The notes beneath the pieces were generated by a model. The model was not told the origin of the DNA, did no database searches, and was given only the letters and a program-made list of their open reading frames with translations. Shown here piece by piece: positions 17,411 to 27,014 of a stretch of DNA of 36,368 bases; within the stretch, counting starts at the first letter, position 1; each line of letters starts with the position of its first letter. A program made the translations under genes and the position numbers. The DNA is from Gammaproteobacteria bacterium. GTDB lineage: Bacteria > Pseudomonadota > Gammaproteobacteria > Arenicellales > UBA868. The stretch covers positions 1-36,368 of the forward strand of contig JAKUQS010000001.1 in NCBI GenBank assembly GCA_022451485.1, given 5' to 3'.

Positions 17411-18196
17411 TCAATCTCCGATGCGAGCAGGTAAATAGTTCAAAGGATCAACTGGCTTTCCATTTTTTCGAATTTCGAAATGCAGTCGCGGCTTACCCGT
17501 ATGTTTTCTCCCCATCTCTGCTATCGCCACGCCAGCGGCAATGGTGTCATTTTCTTTGACCAACAGCCGCTGATTATGGGCATAAGCGCTCAAGAATTCA
17601 TGATCGTGTTTTAAAATCAGAAGATTGCCGTAACCTCGTAATCCAGATCCGGCATACACTACTTTTCCAGAAGCACTGGCTCGAATCAGCGCTCCTTCTT
17701 TCCCACTGATTTCTATTCCATTACTCCCTTCGCGGGCAGTGAACTGCCGAAGGAGTTTACCCTGAGCGGGCCAAAGCCACTTGCGTTGGGTTGTTTTTCT
17801 ACTTTTGGGGGTTGTGGTACTTCCGTTGCTGCTTTTGTCTGGCGTCAGTCGTGTGCCAGTAAAAGACTTTTTGGGAATCGTCGACACTTTTACCTTTCTT
17901 AGGGTCGGGGTACTATCAGTTCGAGGCGCGAGATTTGAAATGCGAATACGTTGGCCTGGTACTACTTGGTAAGGACGCTTTAACCCATTCGCTCGTGCAA
18001 TGACCCGATAATCAATGCCCGCCTCCCAGGCCAGAACGTACAGCGTTTCACCAGGTTGAACAATACGAACCGATGAATTGGATGCCTCAGTAGTCAGGTC
18101 AGCGATGGGCACCATTGCTGGGGTTGAGCATCCATGCGCACCAACGAGGCACCCTATGATCAAAACATACCCATAGCAGTTCGCGCTAATCTTCAT
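17411..18196 (-). CDS. nlpD: NlpD-like lipoprotein, LysM plus degenerate LytM (M23) domain
   Basis: Outer-membrane lipoprotein of the type that activates the amidase AmiC during cell separation. The 261-residue product starts at ATG 18196, sharing one base with the yqaA stop. It has a hydrophobic signal and a lipidation candidate C23 in VGAHGC; the lipobox is imperfect. A LysM domain (about 43-87, RIVQPGETLYVLAW) and a C-terminal M23 domain follow. That domain has NGIEI where active enzymes have HxxxD, and RLHFEIR at the end, the same degenerate pattern as E. coli NlpD. It should therefore be a regulator, not a peptidase. No rpoS follows. Confidence 0.88.
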   Translation of the reverse strand: MKISANCYGYVLIIGCLVGAHGCSTPAMVPIADLTTEASNSSVRIVQPGETLYVLAWEAGIDYRVIARANGLKRPYQVVPGQRIRISNLAPRTDSTPTLRKVKVSTIPKKSFTGTRLTPDKSSNGSTTTPKSRKTTQRKWLWPAQGKLLRQFTAREGSNGIEISGKEGALIRASASGKVVYAGSGLRGYGNLLILKHDHEFLSAYAHNQRLLVKENDTIAAGVAIAEMGRKHTGKPRLHFEIRKNGKPVDPLNYLPARIGD

Positions 18197-18777
18197 TAGG
18201 CAATCACAGCGACGTAAATGACGCCCAACAAGACAACCATTCCCCATCCGATTCCGTCTGCATAACGTCGTATAAAGGCTTCAAGGGTTGCGCCGCCCCA
18301 ATAAATAAGTCCCGCCACGAGAAAGAAGCGTGCGCCACGACCGACAATCGATGCCACGACAAACGGAAGCAAAGCCATGCTCAAGAGCCCGGCGGAAATC
18401 GTAAATAATTTGTAGGGTAGCGGTGTAAATCCAGCGATCACAACCACCCAAATGCCATATTGGGCAAACCATTGCTGGGTTATTAAGAATTGTTCTTCTG
18501 CGTGGTAGAACTCAATAATGGCTTCGCCCAAAGTGCTAAATAGGAATACGCCAAGGACGTAGCCAAGGCAACCGCCAAGAACCGATGCAACAGTCGTTAA
18601 CAAGGCATACCGCCAGGCTTTATTGGGCCGAGCCAGCACCATGGGTGCAAGCAGTACATCCGGGGGGATGGGAAAAACGGATGATTCGGCGAAACTTAGT
18701 ATCGCAAGATAACGCGCTGCATGTCGATGTTGCGCCCAGCCAAATACTTTGAGGTAAAGTGTCTGAAATATTTTCAT
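18196..18777 (-). CDS. yqaA: YqaA-family inner-membrane protein (DedA/VTT superfamily)
   Basis: A 193-residue protein with about four to five hydrophobic segments and the family pattern FAESSVFPIPPDVLLAPM near the N-terminus. GGCLGYVLG and GFTPLPYKLFTISAG in the middle are the re-entrant loop motifs of DedA/SNARE-associated proteins. DedA relatives act in lipid scrambling or membrane homeostasis; the role of the YqaA branch is not established. It is joined to pcm and nlpD by one-base overlaps (TAATG), implying coupled translation in the surE-pcm-yqaA-nlpD unit. Confidence 0.88.
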   Translation of the reverse strand: MKIFQTLYLKVFGWAQHRHAARYLAILSFAESSVFPIPPDVLLAPMVLARPNKAWRYALLTTVASVLGGCLGYVLGVFLFSTLGEAIIEFYHAEEQFLITQQWFAQYGIWVVVIAGFTPLPYKLFTISAGLLSMALLPFVVASIVGRGARFFLVAGLIYWGGATLEAFIRRYADGIGWGMVVLLGVIYVAVIA

Positions 18778-19445
18778 TACACTATCTCTTTAAGCATTGG
18801 CACGAAACGCACTGCCTCACCAAGACTCTCTTTGAATCCGTCACTTGTGCGGTCTGCGACTACCAGTCGTTGTTGCTGTTTTGTGCCCACTGGTCCAAGA
18901 AGTCGCCCTTTCACAGCTAACTGCTGCAACAGGCGAAAAGGTATCTGGGGAGGGGCTGAAGTCAAAAGAATAACGTCATAGGGTCCCCGACCAGGCCAGC
19001 CGAGATAACCGTCGCCATGGCGATATTCGACGTTGGAGATGCCCAGAGTCAGTAAACGTTCTCTGGCAGAGTCCAATAGTTCCCCGATTCGTTCAATCGT
19101 ATATACCTTATCTGCAAGACAGGACAATACCGCGGTCTGATAACCAGATCCGGTACCAATTTCTAGCACTCGGCCGAGTCTAGAGGCTCCGCGGAGGGCC
19201 ATTTCCGTCATTAACCCAACGATATAGGGTTGCGATACGGTCTGATGGTGGCCGATGGGTAGTGGAATATCATCGTAGGCCCGGCTATGCAATGCAGGAT
19301 CAGGAACGAAATAGTGTCGAGGTATTCGTTTAAACGCATCAAGCACAGCGGGTTCGACAATGCCTTGGGCGACAAGACGATCGAGAAATCTTTGCCTTGT
19401 TCTATCAGAGGTAAAACCGATTCCCAGCTGGGTCTCGCAAGACAT
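18777..19445 (-). CDS. pcm: Protein-L-isoaspartate O-methyltransferase
   Basis: SAM-dependent repair enzyme that methylates isoaspartyl residues in damaged proteins. The 222-residue protein shows FVPDPALHSRAYDDIPLPIGHHQTVSQPYIV, the SAM motif VLEIGTGSGYQTAVL, and the late PYDVILLTSAPPQIP. Length is near the E. coli protein (208). It overlaps surE and yqaA by one base at each end. The surE-pcm-nlpD order is widely conserved in gammaproteobacteria. Confidence 0.95.
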   Translation of the reverse strand: MSCETQLGIGFTSDRTRQRFLDRLVAQGIVEPAVLDAFKRIPRHYFVPDPALHSRAYDDIPLPIGHHQTVSQPYIVGLMTEMALRGASRLGRVLEIGTGSGYQTAVLSCLADKVYTIERIGELLDSARERLLTLGISNVEYRHGDGYLGWPGRGPYDVILLTSAPPQIPFRLLQQLAVKGRLLGPVGTKQQQRLVVADRTSDGFKESLGEAVRFVPMLKEIV

Positions 19446-20197
19446 TACTTAGGTGCACCACCGAGCCATTTGTCTAACTCACTCAAACGACTTCGGTCCG
19501 TCATATCCGCCGTGAGCGGAGTAATGGACACGCACCCACGCGCAATCGCATAGAAATCAGTTCCCGGGCCAGCGTCCAGCTCAGCGCCCGCGGCTCCTAC
19601 CCAGTAAATATCTTTGCCGACAGGATCCACCGCCTTGATGGTGGGCAAAGCCCGACCCCTCCCCCCAAGACGGGTCGCATCCCATCCCTGGATTTGATCT
19701 CGTGGCACATCGGGAACATTGATGTTGAGGATGGTTCCTGCCGAAAGTGGAGTCTTGAGAAGTTTTTCCAGCAACTCTCGTACAACGTTACCTGCCGTAT
19801 CGAAATAGACAGGGTCGTCCCCGGCTAGTGATACCGCAATGGAGGGCAAGTCAAGAAATCGACCTTCCATTGCGGCGCCTACGGTTCCAGAGTAGAGAAC
19901 GTCATCACCGAGATTCCCAGCATTATTAATTCCGGAGATAATCATATCTGGCTCCTGAGGCATGAGGCCGGTTATCCCGAGATGAACACAGTCGGTTGGC
20001 GTTCCACTACAAACGAAATAACCATTGGCAATTTGTTCTACTCGAACGGGAACCGTCAGCGTCAGCGAGTGACTGGTGCCGCTTCGATCCTGATCTGGGG
20101 CAATCACAGTCACCTCCCCAAAATCAGATACTGCGTCGACCAGCGCGGATAATCCTGGCGCCCGATAACCGTCATCGTTACTCAGTAAAATATTCAT
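19445..20197 (-). CDS. surE: 5'/3'-nucleotidase SurE
   Basis: Metal-dependent nucleotidase acting on nucleoside monophosphates in stress survival. The start is ATG 20197: MNILLSNDDGYRAPG is the family N-terminus with the metal-binding DD pair at residues 8-9, and GGGGGAG stands ahead of it. DRSGTSHSLT and NNAGNLGDDVLYSGTVGAAMEG complete the active site. Length is 250 residues. The frame is open 14 codons further upstream, but that stretch is not conserved in the family. First gene of the surE-pcm-yqaA-nlpD unit. Confidence 0.95.
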   Translation of the reverse strand: MNILLSNDDGYRAPGLSALVDAVSDFGEVTVIAPDQDRSGTSHSLTLTVPVRVEQIANGYFVCSGTPTDCVHLGITGLMPQEPDMIISGINNAGNLGDDVLYSGTVGAAMEGRFLDLPSIAVSLAGDDPVYFDTAGNVVRELLEKLLKTPLSAGTILNINVPDVPRDQIQGWDATRLGGRGRALPTIKAVDPVGKDIYWVGAAGAELDAGPGTDFYAIARGCVSITPLTADMTDRSRLSELDKWLGGAPK

Positions 20198-20268
20198 ACC
20201 ACGAGCTCCCCCTGATTTACTGCAAGTTGCCCGCAGCAATAAAATTACGCTAAAGCGCCTGAGGTCTG

Positions 20269-20297
20269 ATTATGATTGAAGTCACCAAGAGTTTCAG
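20269..20297 (-). promoter_or_regulatory. Candidate sigma70 promoter for surE operon
   Basis: On the minus strand CTGAAA (20297-20292) and CATAAT (20274-20269) are 17 bases apart, matching four and five of six consensus bases. It lies about 70 bases upstream of the surE start, in the 194-base gap after the CorC-like gene. Pattern match only. Confidence 0.4.
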
Positions 20298-20391
20298 TGA
20301 AACACCCTACCACTCCGATCTCCGCACAAAAAACGTTTTTTTCCGACCCATTCGATGGCTAACATACGGTCGTCAGCTTTCATACCCCGCG

Positions 20392-21636
20392 CTACCCGCT
20401 ATCCTCGTGTAGCCGTTCGACTATAACTTGTTCAATTTGTCGCCCTGAGGCCGCTTTGACATGGACCTGCAATCCATCGAAATCAAAAGTCTCCTCCGCA
20501 ACGGGTATTCGCTCCAATTTTTCGAGCAGCCATCGACTAACCGAATCGGTCGGTTTGCCCGGTAAATCGATGTCAAAATATTCTTCCAACACGCGTAATT
20601 CTGCGCTGCCATCGAGCAAAGCACGGTTTTTGTCGATGGGAGTGATTTCTCTTGGTAGCTCATCGCTTTCATCATAGATTTCGCCAACAAGCTCTTCCAA
20701 AAGATCTTCAAACGTCACCAAACCTTTTAACGTTCCGTGTTCATCGATAACGATGGCCATGTGCTGTTGTTCCTGGCGAAAAGCAGCAATGGTTTCTGTT
20801 ACCGCCTGCCCTTCGGGAACAAATTTAGCGGGACGGCCAAGATCAAAAAGAGAACCAACTTCCTCTCCTCCGGTTACCACTGGCAGAAGATCCCGTAGAT
20901 GAAGTACACGCGATATATCATCGGGGTCGTTTTCGTATAGTGGTATGCGACTATAACGAGCCTGGGTCAATTCTGGTAAAAGTTCGGTGATAGTGCGGCC
21001 ACCGTCGAGCATAAATATCTTCTGTCTTGGTGTCATCACATCTTCAACGGTAAGGTCAGTTAAGGTGAATGCTCTTTCAATCAACTGACGCTCTTCTTGT
21101 TCAATTGTGCCTTCCTCCTCCCCGTAGGCCACCATACTGATAAGTTCGGACTCGGTAACTTGAGGTTCGTGTGTTTGGGGCCCTTCTCTGCGATCAAAAA
21201 TATTAGCAATCTGCATAAATACCCAAACTAACGGAGAGACCAGCCACAAAAAACCGGCCATTAACGGTGCTACCACAAGAGAAATTCGCTCCGCATGCCG
21301 GGTAGCGATGCTTTTGGGTGTGATCTCCGCAAAAATTAAAACGACCAAGGTTAATATTCCAACAGCCACCCCGGGACCAACGGAACCTAGATGTCGGGTT
21401 GCAAAGACCGTCGCCAGGGCCGATGCCGCGATATTAGCGACGTTGTTGCCGATCAATATAGCGATCAACATGCGTTGGGGTTCGCTCTTTAGCTTAAACA
21501 ATGCAGCGCTACCTCGCCGACCTTCCCTCATTAGTGATTCGGAACGGGCGAGGGACAGGGAGACCATGGCAGTCTCTGACGCCGAAAAAAGTGCAGAAAG
21601 ACACAGCAAGATAAACAAAGCGAATATTTCACTCAT
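20392..21636 (-). CDS. CorC/HlyC-type transporter-associated protein (DUF21-CBS-CBS-CorC_HlyC)
   Basis: A 414-residue inner-membrane protein of the CNNM/YfjD family. An N-terminal DUF21 domain with about four hydrophobic segments (about 1-175, with ASETAMVSLS and IGNNVANIAASALAT) leads to paired CBS domains (about 195-320, VEDVMTPRQKIFML and MAIVIDEHGTLKGLVTFEDLLEELVGEI). A CorC_HlyC domain follows. CNNM relatives move or regulate Mg2+ and CBS pairs bind ATP; transport here is inferred from family. Codons run without a break. It follows a decayed cytochrome gene and precedes surE. Confidence 0.88.
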   Translation of the reverse strand: MSEIFALFILLCLSALFSASETAMVSLSLARSESLMREGRRGSAALFKLKSEPQRMLIAILIGNNVANIAASALATVFATRHLGSVGPGVAVGILTLVVLIFAEITPKSIATRHAERISLVVAPLMAGFLWLVSPLVWVFMQIANIFDRREGPQTHEPQVTESELISMVAYGEEEGTIEQEERQLIERAFTLTDLTVEDVMTPRQKIFMLDGGRTITELLPELTQARYSRIPLYENDPDDISRVLHLRDLLPVVTGGEEVGSLFDLGRPAKFVPEGQAVTETIAAFRQEQQHMAIVIDEHGTLKGLVTFEDLLEELVGEIYDESDELPREITPIDKNRALLDGSAELRVLEEYFDIDLPGKPTDSVSRWLLEKLERIPVAEETFDFDGLQVHVKAASGRQIEQVIVERLHEDSG

Positions 21637-21650
21637 TATCGTGTTGGGTC

Positions 21651-22115
21651 CTAAAAGCCGTTGTTTGCGGCAGCCACACTCCTTTTAGCAGTGACTGCAG
21701 GATCGAGAATCCATTCTTGAGGAATCCGCAAACTTTCGGCATAGGCAAACAGTGCATTGATTTCCTCCTGAGAAATCTTGAATTCCGGATATTAAGAAAC
21801 CGCATTTGACCACTTGGCATATCCAGGGAACCTGACAAAGACCGGGTGCGGGCGTCTCGCGTAAAACGTAGAAAAACGTTCCCGTAGGTCTTCATGTTGT
21901 GCCATGGACTGAAACGAGGGGCATTACCAATCCCTCCCCATGCGGTTATATTCCCCGATAACATGACAGCGCGCGCATTTCGTTTTGGCTGCCTCGAACC
22001 CGCTAGTTGCTATGTCTGTGTCTGACGCCTGGCTCGCAGCAATCGAACATAAGACGAGACACTTCACCGGTATACGTTTTTGACTTGGGATACCATCCCA
22101 TCCACCGAGGTTCAT
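21651..22115 (-). pseudogene. Broken c-type cytochrome gene
   Basis: Read in the frame of ATG 22115, residues 1-51 give a possible signal peptide and the heme motif CARCH (C47-H51). Then GEYNRMG is followed by a frame break. The next frame carries GGIGNAPR, and the original frame resumes with PSFQSMAQHEDLRERFSTFYA, RRPHPVF and on to a stop at 21653-21651. A plausible ancestor is restored by removing one base from GGGG (21939-21936) and adding one to CCCC (21921-21918). A further TAA at 21794-21792 interrupts before YPEFKISQEEINALFAYAESL. Three lesions mean no intact product unless they are sequencing errors. It was probably a small periplasmic electron carrier. It lies between ilvE and the CorC-like gene. 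Confidence 0.78.
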
Positions 22116-22162
22116 GTTAAGCCGTTCACGCTTGGGTGCGAGTCTGTCCGATTATTCGGTAC

Positions 22163-23230
22163 TCAATCTACCAACACTGACCACCCGTGGTTGTCTTGTC
22201 TTAGGCCAAATTGTAATTCGGTAATCGTTTGATACAACCGCTGGCATAAGGAATCATTGCCTACCGGGGCGAGTTGTAGATCCTTGCCCAAGTAGTGGAT
22301 GCGATCGATGGGCACCACGACTGCTGCCGTTCCTGCACCAAAAACTTCGCGCACGTCGCCAGCCTTATTTGCAGTGAGGACTTCATCCATAGGGATACGC
22401 CTTTCCTCAATGTTATAGCCCCATTCTCGCAAAATAGTGAGGATTGTGTCTCTCGTAATACCAGGAAGTATTGTTCCTGACAAATCGGGGGTGACAATCG
22501 TATCGCCGATATGAAAAAAGATATTCATCTGACCGGCCTCCTCAACGTAACGGTGCTCGAGACCATCTAGCCAGAGAATCTGGTCAAAGCCCTCACCCGC
22601 ACTGTCACTCATCGGTTGGAGCGTTGCCGCGTAATTACCAGCTGTCTTAGCACCGCCGGTTCCGCCCGGAGAGGCTCGTGTAAAACGGTCTTCTGCTTTG
22701 AGATAGATGCCCTGACCTTGACGATCAAAATATTCCTGCACGGGGGCAGTCATGATTATGAACCGATAGGTAGCGGCTGCTCTAACAGCCAAGGTGCCCT
22801 CAGAACCGAAGAGCAATGGGCGTATATACAAAGAACAATCCGGACCCTGAGGGACCCAGTCGCTATCGATTGATATGAGCTCACGGATAGCGTTGATGAA
22901 TGTGTCTGGATCAACACAGGGAATACAGAGACGTTTGCAGGAGTTACTTAATCGTTGCGCATTACTATGAGGGCGAAACAGTCTAATTCGATTGTCCGTG
23001 AGGCCACGGTAGGCTTTCAGGCCTTCAAATACTGATTGACCATAATGCAGGGCAAGCGCGGACGGAATGATTTCAATAGGACCATAAGGATGAATACGCG
23101 GTTCAATCCACTTATCTCCCACCCAGTCCATTGAAAACATGTGGTCTGAGAAAATCTTTCCAAATCCGAGATCGCCTTTTGGGATTTCGCTTATACGGCT
23201 GACAGCCGTACGTTGTATATCAATATGCAT
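22163..23230 (-). CDS. ilvE: Branched-chain-amino-acid aminotransferase
   Basis: PLP fold-type IV transaminase for leucine, isoleucine and valine. The PLP lysine is K195 in GGAKTAGNYAATL. YGQSVFEGLKAYRG, LYIRPLLFGSEGTL, GLEHRYVEEAGQMNIFF and the late EVFGAGTAAVVVPI fit the long (about 355-residue) bacterial/eukaryotic-type BCAT rather than the shorter E. coli IlvE. The ATG at 23230 is the likely start. It lies 32 bases after dsbB; no functional link between the two is known. Confidence 0.93.
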   Translation of the reverse strand: MHIDIQRTAVSRISEIPKGDLGFGKIFSDHMFSMDWVGDKWIEPRIHPYGPIEIIPSALALHYGQSVFEGLKAYRGLTDNRIRLFRPHSNAQRLSNSCKRLCIPCVDPDTFINAIRELISIDSDWVPQGPDCSLYIRPLLFGSEGTLAVRAAATYRFIIMTAPVQEYFDRQGQGIYLKAEDRFTRASPGGTGGAKTAGNYAATLQPMSDSAGEGFDQILWLDGLEHRYVEEAGQMNIFFHIGDTIVTPDLSGTILPGITRDTILTILREWGYNIEERRIPMDEVLTANKAGDVREVFGAGTAAVVVPIDRIHYLGKDLQLAPVGNDSLCQRLYQTITELQFGLRQDNHGWSVLVD

Positions 23231-23262
23231 CCTTGGCTTCCTTAGGCCCCCTTTGTCGGCGC

Positions 23263-23769
23263 CTAAACGTCAATGGGTTTCATCCAAATACTACCGACCG
23301 ATACCAAACAAAACACTACCATCGCAATCAGGACCCACTCCGGCATGCTCAGTCCGATGAAGATCCAATCCACCGATGCGCATTCCCCCGAGCCGGTAAA
23401 TATTTTCATTATGGCTTGGTTCAACGGCAGCGTATCTAAAAGATATTGGAGACCCGGACCACACTCAGGCACTTTATCCGGCGGTAATGATTGAAGATAA
23501 ACGTGGCGCCCGGCGACTAGGCAACCAAGGCCCGCGAGGCCTGCCCCATTAATGGCATAAATTTGGCGAACTCGAGTTTTCGGTGCATGAATGAGCGCGA
23601 CTAACGCATTGAGGGCGAGCAGCAGGACAACGGCTCGCTGCAGAATACAAAGCGGGCACGGCTCCAGATACAAGTAATATTGTGCGTAGTAAGCATACGC
23701 GAGCAATCCTACACAGGCGGCGAAAAAAAGAGCCTGAACCGTTCGATAATATTGGAGTCTTTGCTGCAT
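23263..23769 (-). CDS. dsbB: Disulfide bond formation protein B
   Basis: Inner-membrane quinone reductase that reoxidises DsbA. Four hydrophobic segments are present, with the first periplasmic pair C38/C41 in EPCPLCILQR and the second C103 (PECGPGLQYL) and C130 (GSGECASVDW). These are nearly the numbers of E. coli DsbB (41/44, 104/130). The start is taken at ATG 23769; a TTG one codon earlier is possible. The 168-residue length is usual. Its DsbA partner is not in the window. Confidence 0.94.
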   Translation of the reverse strand: MQQRLQYYRTVQALFFAACVGLLAYAYYAQYYLYLEPCPLCILQRAVVLLLALNALVALIHAPKTRVRQIYAINGAGLAGLGCLVAGRHVYLQSLPPDKVPECGPGLQYLLDTLPLNQAIMKIFTGSGECASVDWIFIGLSMPEWVLIAMVVFCLVSVGSIWMKPIDV

Positions 23770-23822
23770 CAACTGGGTACGTGGTTATTGGTAACCGATT
23801 GTAGACCGAGAAGCTGCCACTG

Positions 23823-23901
<79 letters not shown>

Positions 23902-23915
23902 TATTAGATATCACA

Positions 23916-24284
23916 TTAACCGTTTGTGTGGAGCAACTGCGAAACCTCTTCGAGCGCCCCGATTAAGTCGTCACGCTCCTCTTGATTCAACTGTCCTTCC
24001 GAAGGCTGACCCTGATCAATCCGTAACTGATTACGCGCTCCACCTATCGTATATCCGTCAAGGTACAAAAGGTAACGAATCCTGCGGATTAGCTCAATCT
24101 CATGACGCTGATAATAACGACGATTGCCACGGCGTTTTACTGGTTTAAGTTGCGGAAATTCTTGTTCCCAGTATCGAAGCACATGGGGCTTAACCTCACA
24201 AAGCGAGCTAACCTCTCCGATCGTAAAGTAACGCTTAGCGGGAATCGGCGGTAATTCAATTGCCGAGGGATCGAGCATCGTCAT
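23916..24284 (-). CDS. MerR-family transcriptional regulator
   Basis: A 122-residue protein with an N-terminal winged helix-turn-helix: [28 protein letters not shown] is the MerR recognition helix region (about 18-45), followed by [23 protein letters not shown]. The effector part is very short and lacks the Cys residues of metal sensors. Its ligand and targets are unknown. It overlaps ihfA by four bases; this ihfA-merR-tRNA-Pro order is widespread in gammaproteobacteria, so the gene is conserved but not characterised. Confidence 0.9.
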   Translation of the reverse strand: MTMLDPSAIELPPIPAKRYFTIGEVSSLCEVKPHVLRYWEQEFPQLKPVKRRGNRRYYQRHEIELIRRIRYLLYLDGYTIGGARNQLRIDQGQPSEGQLNQEERDDLIGALEEVSQLLHTNG

Positions 24285-24607
24285 GTTAAATCGTTTTCAA
24301 CAGGTCTACCGTCCAGGTAGCTTGCATTAGCTGCAATGCCGTTCTTAATTTTCTGGCTCACTTTAAAAGTCACCACCCGCCTAGCGCTGACAGGGATCGC
24401 TTCCCCCGTTTTTGGATTCCGTCCAGGACGCTGTCGTTTGTCGCGAACACCAAATCCACCAAACCCAGACAACTTTACGGTTTTACCGCTTTCCAGGCCT
24501 TCTCGAATTTTTTCAAAAAACAACTCAACAATTTCTTTTGCCTCTCGCTTGTTCAACCCAACCTCTTCAAAAAGAGTATTCGCGAGTTCCGCCTTGGTAA
24601 CGGTCAT
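24281..24607 (-). CDS. ihfA: Integration host factor subunit alpha
   Basis: A 108-residue DNA-bending protein of the HU/IHF family that pairs with Ihf[23 protein letters not shown] forms the N-terminal helices. The beta-arm carries [12 protein letters not shown] with the intercalating Pro, preceded by [14 protein letters not shown]. The sequence is of the IHF alpha type rather than HU. It starts 16 bases after pheT and ends overlapping the MerR gene, the classical pheST-ihfA operon. Confidence 0.96.
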   Translation of the reverse strand: MTVTKAELANTLFEEVGLNKREAKEIVELFFEKIREGLESGKTVKLSGFGGFGVRDKRQRPGRNPKTGEAIPVSARRVVTFKVSQKIKNGIAANASYLDGRPVENDLT

Positions 24608-24623
24608 AGCCTCCTCCAGCCAT

Positions 24624-27005
24624 TTAACTCCTGAGTGTACCCCCCAGGTTTTTCCCGATCGCCTCGACTATCTTGTCGATCTGTCGGTCAATCTCTCCGT
24701 CGGTAAGATTGCGGGAAGTAGACTGCAAAGTCAAAGCAAATGATAACGATTTTTCAGTTGACTCAATTCCTTTTCCCCTGTAAACGTCGAAAACTTCAAT
24801 GTTGCATAAGTAGTCACCTCCTGCCGCCCGAATCTCCCGTATCACCTGCGATGCCGTAATCTCACTGGAGACCACCACAGAAAGGTCCCTGCTGAGCGCA
24901 GGAAAGCGAGACACCGATTTATAGTGGGGAATTTTACGAGCTAGAACCTCTTCAAGATCCAACTCGAAAAGGTAGATGGGTTGCTCCAGGCCATAGTAAT
25001 CGGCGAGATCAGGATGGAGCTTTCCCGCTAATCCAATCGGCTTGTTTTGCAGAAGGATCTCGGCACTTTCGCCAGGATGAAGTGCAGCAACGTTTTCAGT
25101 GGAGCGCCAGCGGGACGAATGGGCTATCTCCCCGTATGAAAGCAAGGCTTCAACATCTCCTTTAAGGTCGAAAAAGTCAACAGCCGCCCGTGCACCATCC
25201 CATTGGCCTGCAAAAGCTAATCCCAATATGGCCCCTCCTATGCAGGTGCGCTCCACCGACATACCATTTTGCACGGAAAACACACGACCCGACTCGAATA
25301 TTCGAATCCTATCTTCCTGGCGGCGGAGATTCCGAACCATTGTTTCTAAAAGTCCTGGCCACAGTGAAGTGCGCATCACATTCATGTTGGCTGCGATTGG
25401 ATTGCGCAAGGTAACAGGTGTTAGCTTCGGTGAAATCAATTGCTGTGCGGCCCCATCAACAAAGCTGTAGGTGATCACCTCCTGGTAACCTCTAGCGACG
25501 AGAAGGTCCTGCAACACCGTGACTGGTAGATTTTGCTCGGGAGCAATGCCCCGCAAAGCTCGTGTGTGGGGCAAACGGGTGGGTAGCGTTTCGAAGTTAT
25601 TGATCCGCGCTACTTCCTCGATCAGATCATGTTCATATGAGACATCAAGGCGGTAACTCGGTGGGCGCACAAGCCAATCTGAGCCGCTTACCTGCACGTC
25701 CATTTGCAATCTTTCCAGCCCCCCCTTTACTAACCGACCCGCAAGGCGGGTGCCCAAAATGCGATCCAGTCGTTTACGCCTAAGTTTTATTCGTCGGCGT
25801 GAGGGCACATATTTACTAACCACCGCTTCACAGACTGGCCCCGCCTGAGCTCCCGCAAACCGGGTTAACAGTTGAGTTGCTCGTGAGATGGCCCGCTTCT
25901 GCTGGTGCGGATCAACTCCGCGCTCGAAGCGATAAACCGCATCCGTTTGTAGACCCATCTGGCGTGCGCGTTGCGCCACCGCGCCCGGCCTGAAATAAGC
26001 TGCCTCGAGCAATACCTGCTGTGTACTATCAGATACCGCCGTGCTTAATCCGCCCATGACCCCGGCGATTGCGATAGCCTGGGTTTCATCAGCAATCACT
26101 AGCGTACCGGGCGCCAATGTCACCTGTTGTTGATCGAGCAAGGTCAGAGCCTCTCCAGATTTGGAGCGCCGTACCCGGATACCCCGATCAATGCTATCCA
26201 TCTTGAACGCATGCATGGGCTGTCCATATTCCAACATCACATAATTGGTTACATCAACGACAAGGCCAATGCCTCGTATTCCGCACCGCCGAAGTCGCTC
26301 ACGAAGAAAGTCAGGAGTTCTGGCATTTGGGTCGAGTCCTGTCAGGGCACGGCCGACCCATCGCGGGCAATCTTTCGGCTCCTCGAGAACGATCGGAATA
26401 CGTTGACGGTGGCGTGCTCTGGTTGTAGAAACTATCGGCGGCGTTAGCGCTGCGCCGGTCACAGCGGCTACTTCTCGCGCGACTCCCGCCACACTTAGAC
26501 AATCCCCTCGGTTAGGTGTTAACTCGATATCCAGTAAGACATCGTCCAGCCCCAGGTGGTCGTTGAGTGTTCGACCCAATACAGCGTCATCATCGAGCCA
26601 GAGGATGCCGCTCGAGTCTTCGTTAAGACCTAATTCCTGTGACGAACACAACATGCCATTCGAAGAAAATCCGGCGATCGACCGTTGCTTAACCTTAAGC
26701 CCATTACTGAGTTTGGCACCAGGCAAGGCAACGGCAGCTTTCATTCCCACATAAACATTGTCAGCGCCACAAACAATTGTGCGAGAGCGGGTGTGGCCGG
26801 TATCCACACAACACAGGTGCAAACCAGAATGATTAGCGACAGTCTCAACAGTTAGGACTTCCCCGACCACCACACGATTAGATAGCAGTGATAGCGCGTT
26901 CGCGCTGCCGACTTCCAGCCCGGCCATGGTCAGTGAATCACATAGGTGGGCAATGTCACTCGGTGGCGAAACCCATTCACACAACCATTGATAAGAGATG
27001 ATCAT
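24624..27005 (-). CDS. pheT: Phenylalanyl-tRNA synthetase beta subunit
   Basis: With PheS it forms the alpha2-beta2 enzyme charging tRNA-Phe. At 793 residues it matches E. coli PheT (795). The layout is visible: an EMAP/tRNA-binding domain (about 40-150, with [21 protein letters not shown]), B3/B4 editing region ([10 protein letters not shown]), B5, and the C-terminal ferredoxin-like anticodon-binding domain ([16 protein letters not shown] onward, last 95 residues). It starts nine bases after pheS. Confidence 0.97.
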   Translation of the reverse strand: MIISYQWLCEWVSPPSDIAHLCDSLTMAGLEVGSANALSLLSNRVVVGEVLTVETVANHSGLHLCCVDTGHTRSRTIVCGADNVYVGMKAAVALPGAKLSNGLKVKQRSIAGFSSNGMLCSSQELGLNEDSSGILWLDDDAVLGRTLNDHLGLDDVLLDIELTPNRGDCLSVAGVAREVAAVTGAALTPPIVSTTRARHRQRIPIVLEEPKDCPRWVGRALTGLDPNARTPDFLRERLRRCGIRGIGLVVDVTNYVMLEYGQPMHAFKMDSIDRGIRVRRSKSGEALTLLDQQQVTLAPGTLVIADETQAIAIAGVMGGLSTAVSDSTQQVLLEAAYFRPGAVAQRARQMGLQTDAVYRFERGVDPHQQKRAISRATQLLTRFAGAQAGPVCEAVVSKYVPSRRRIKLRRKRLDRILGTRLAGRLVKGGLERLQMDVQVSGSDWLVRPPSYRLDVSYEHDLIEEVARINNFETLPTRLPHTRALRGIAPEQNLPVTVLQDLLVARGYQEVITYSFVDGAAQQLISPKLTPVTLRNPIAANMNVMRTSLWPGLLETMVRNLRRQEDRIRIFESGRVFSVQNGMSVERTCIGGAILGLAFAGQWDGARAAVDFFDLKGDVEALLSYGEIAHSSRWRSTENVAALHPGESAEILLQNKPIGLAGKLHPDLADYYGLEQPIYLFELDLEEVLARKIPHYKSVSRFPALSRDLSVVVSSEITASQVIREIRAAGGDYLCNIEVFDVYRGKGIESTEKSLSFALTLQSTSRNLTDGEIDRQIDKIVEAIGKNLGGTLRS

Positions 27006-27014
27006 CGAACCGAA

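Noticed and set aside
20328-20341. Palindrome AAAAAACGTTTTTT after the CorC-like gene
   Set aside because: No GC-rich stem precedes it on either strand, so it does not meet the form of an intrinsic terminator; probably a chance A/T tract.
24336-24743. A 135-codon plus-strand frame opposite ihfA and the pheT end
   Set aside because: Antisense to two well-conserved genes, with no recognisable domain.
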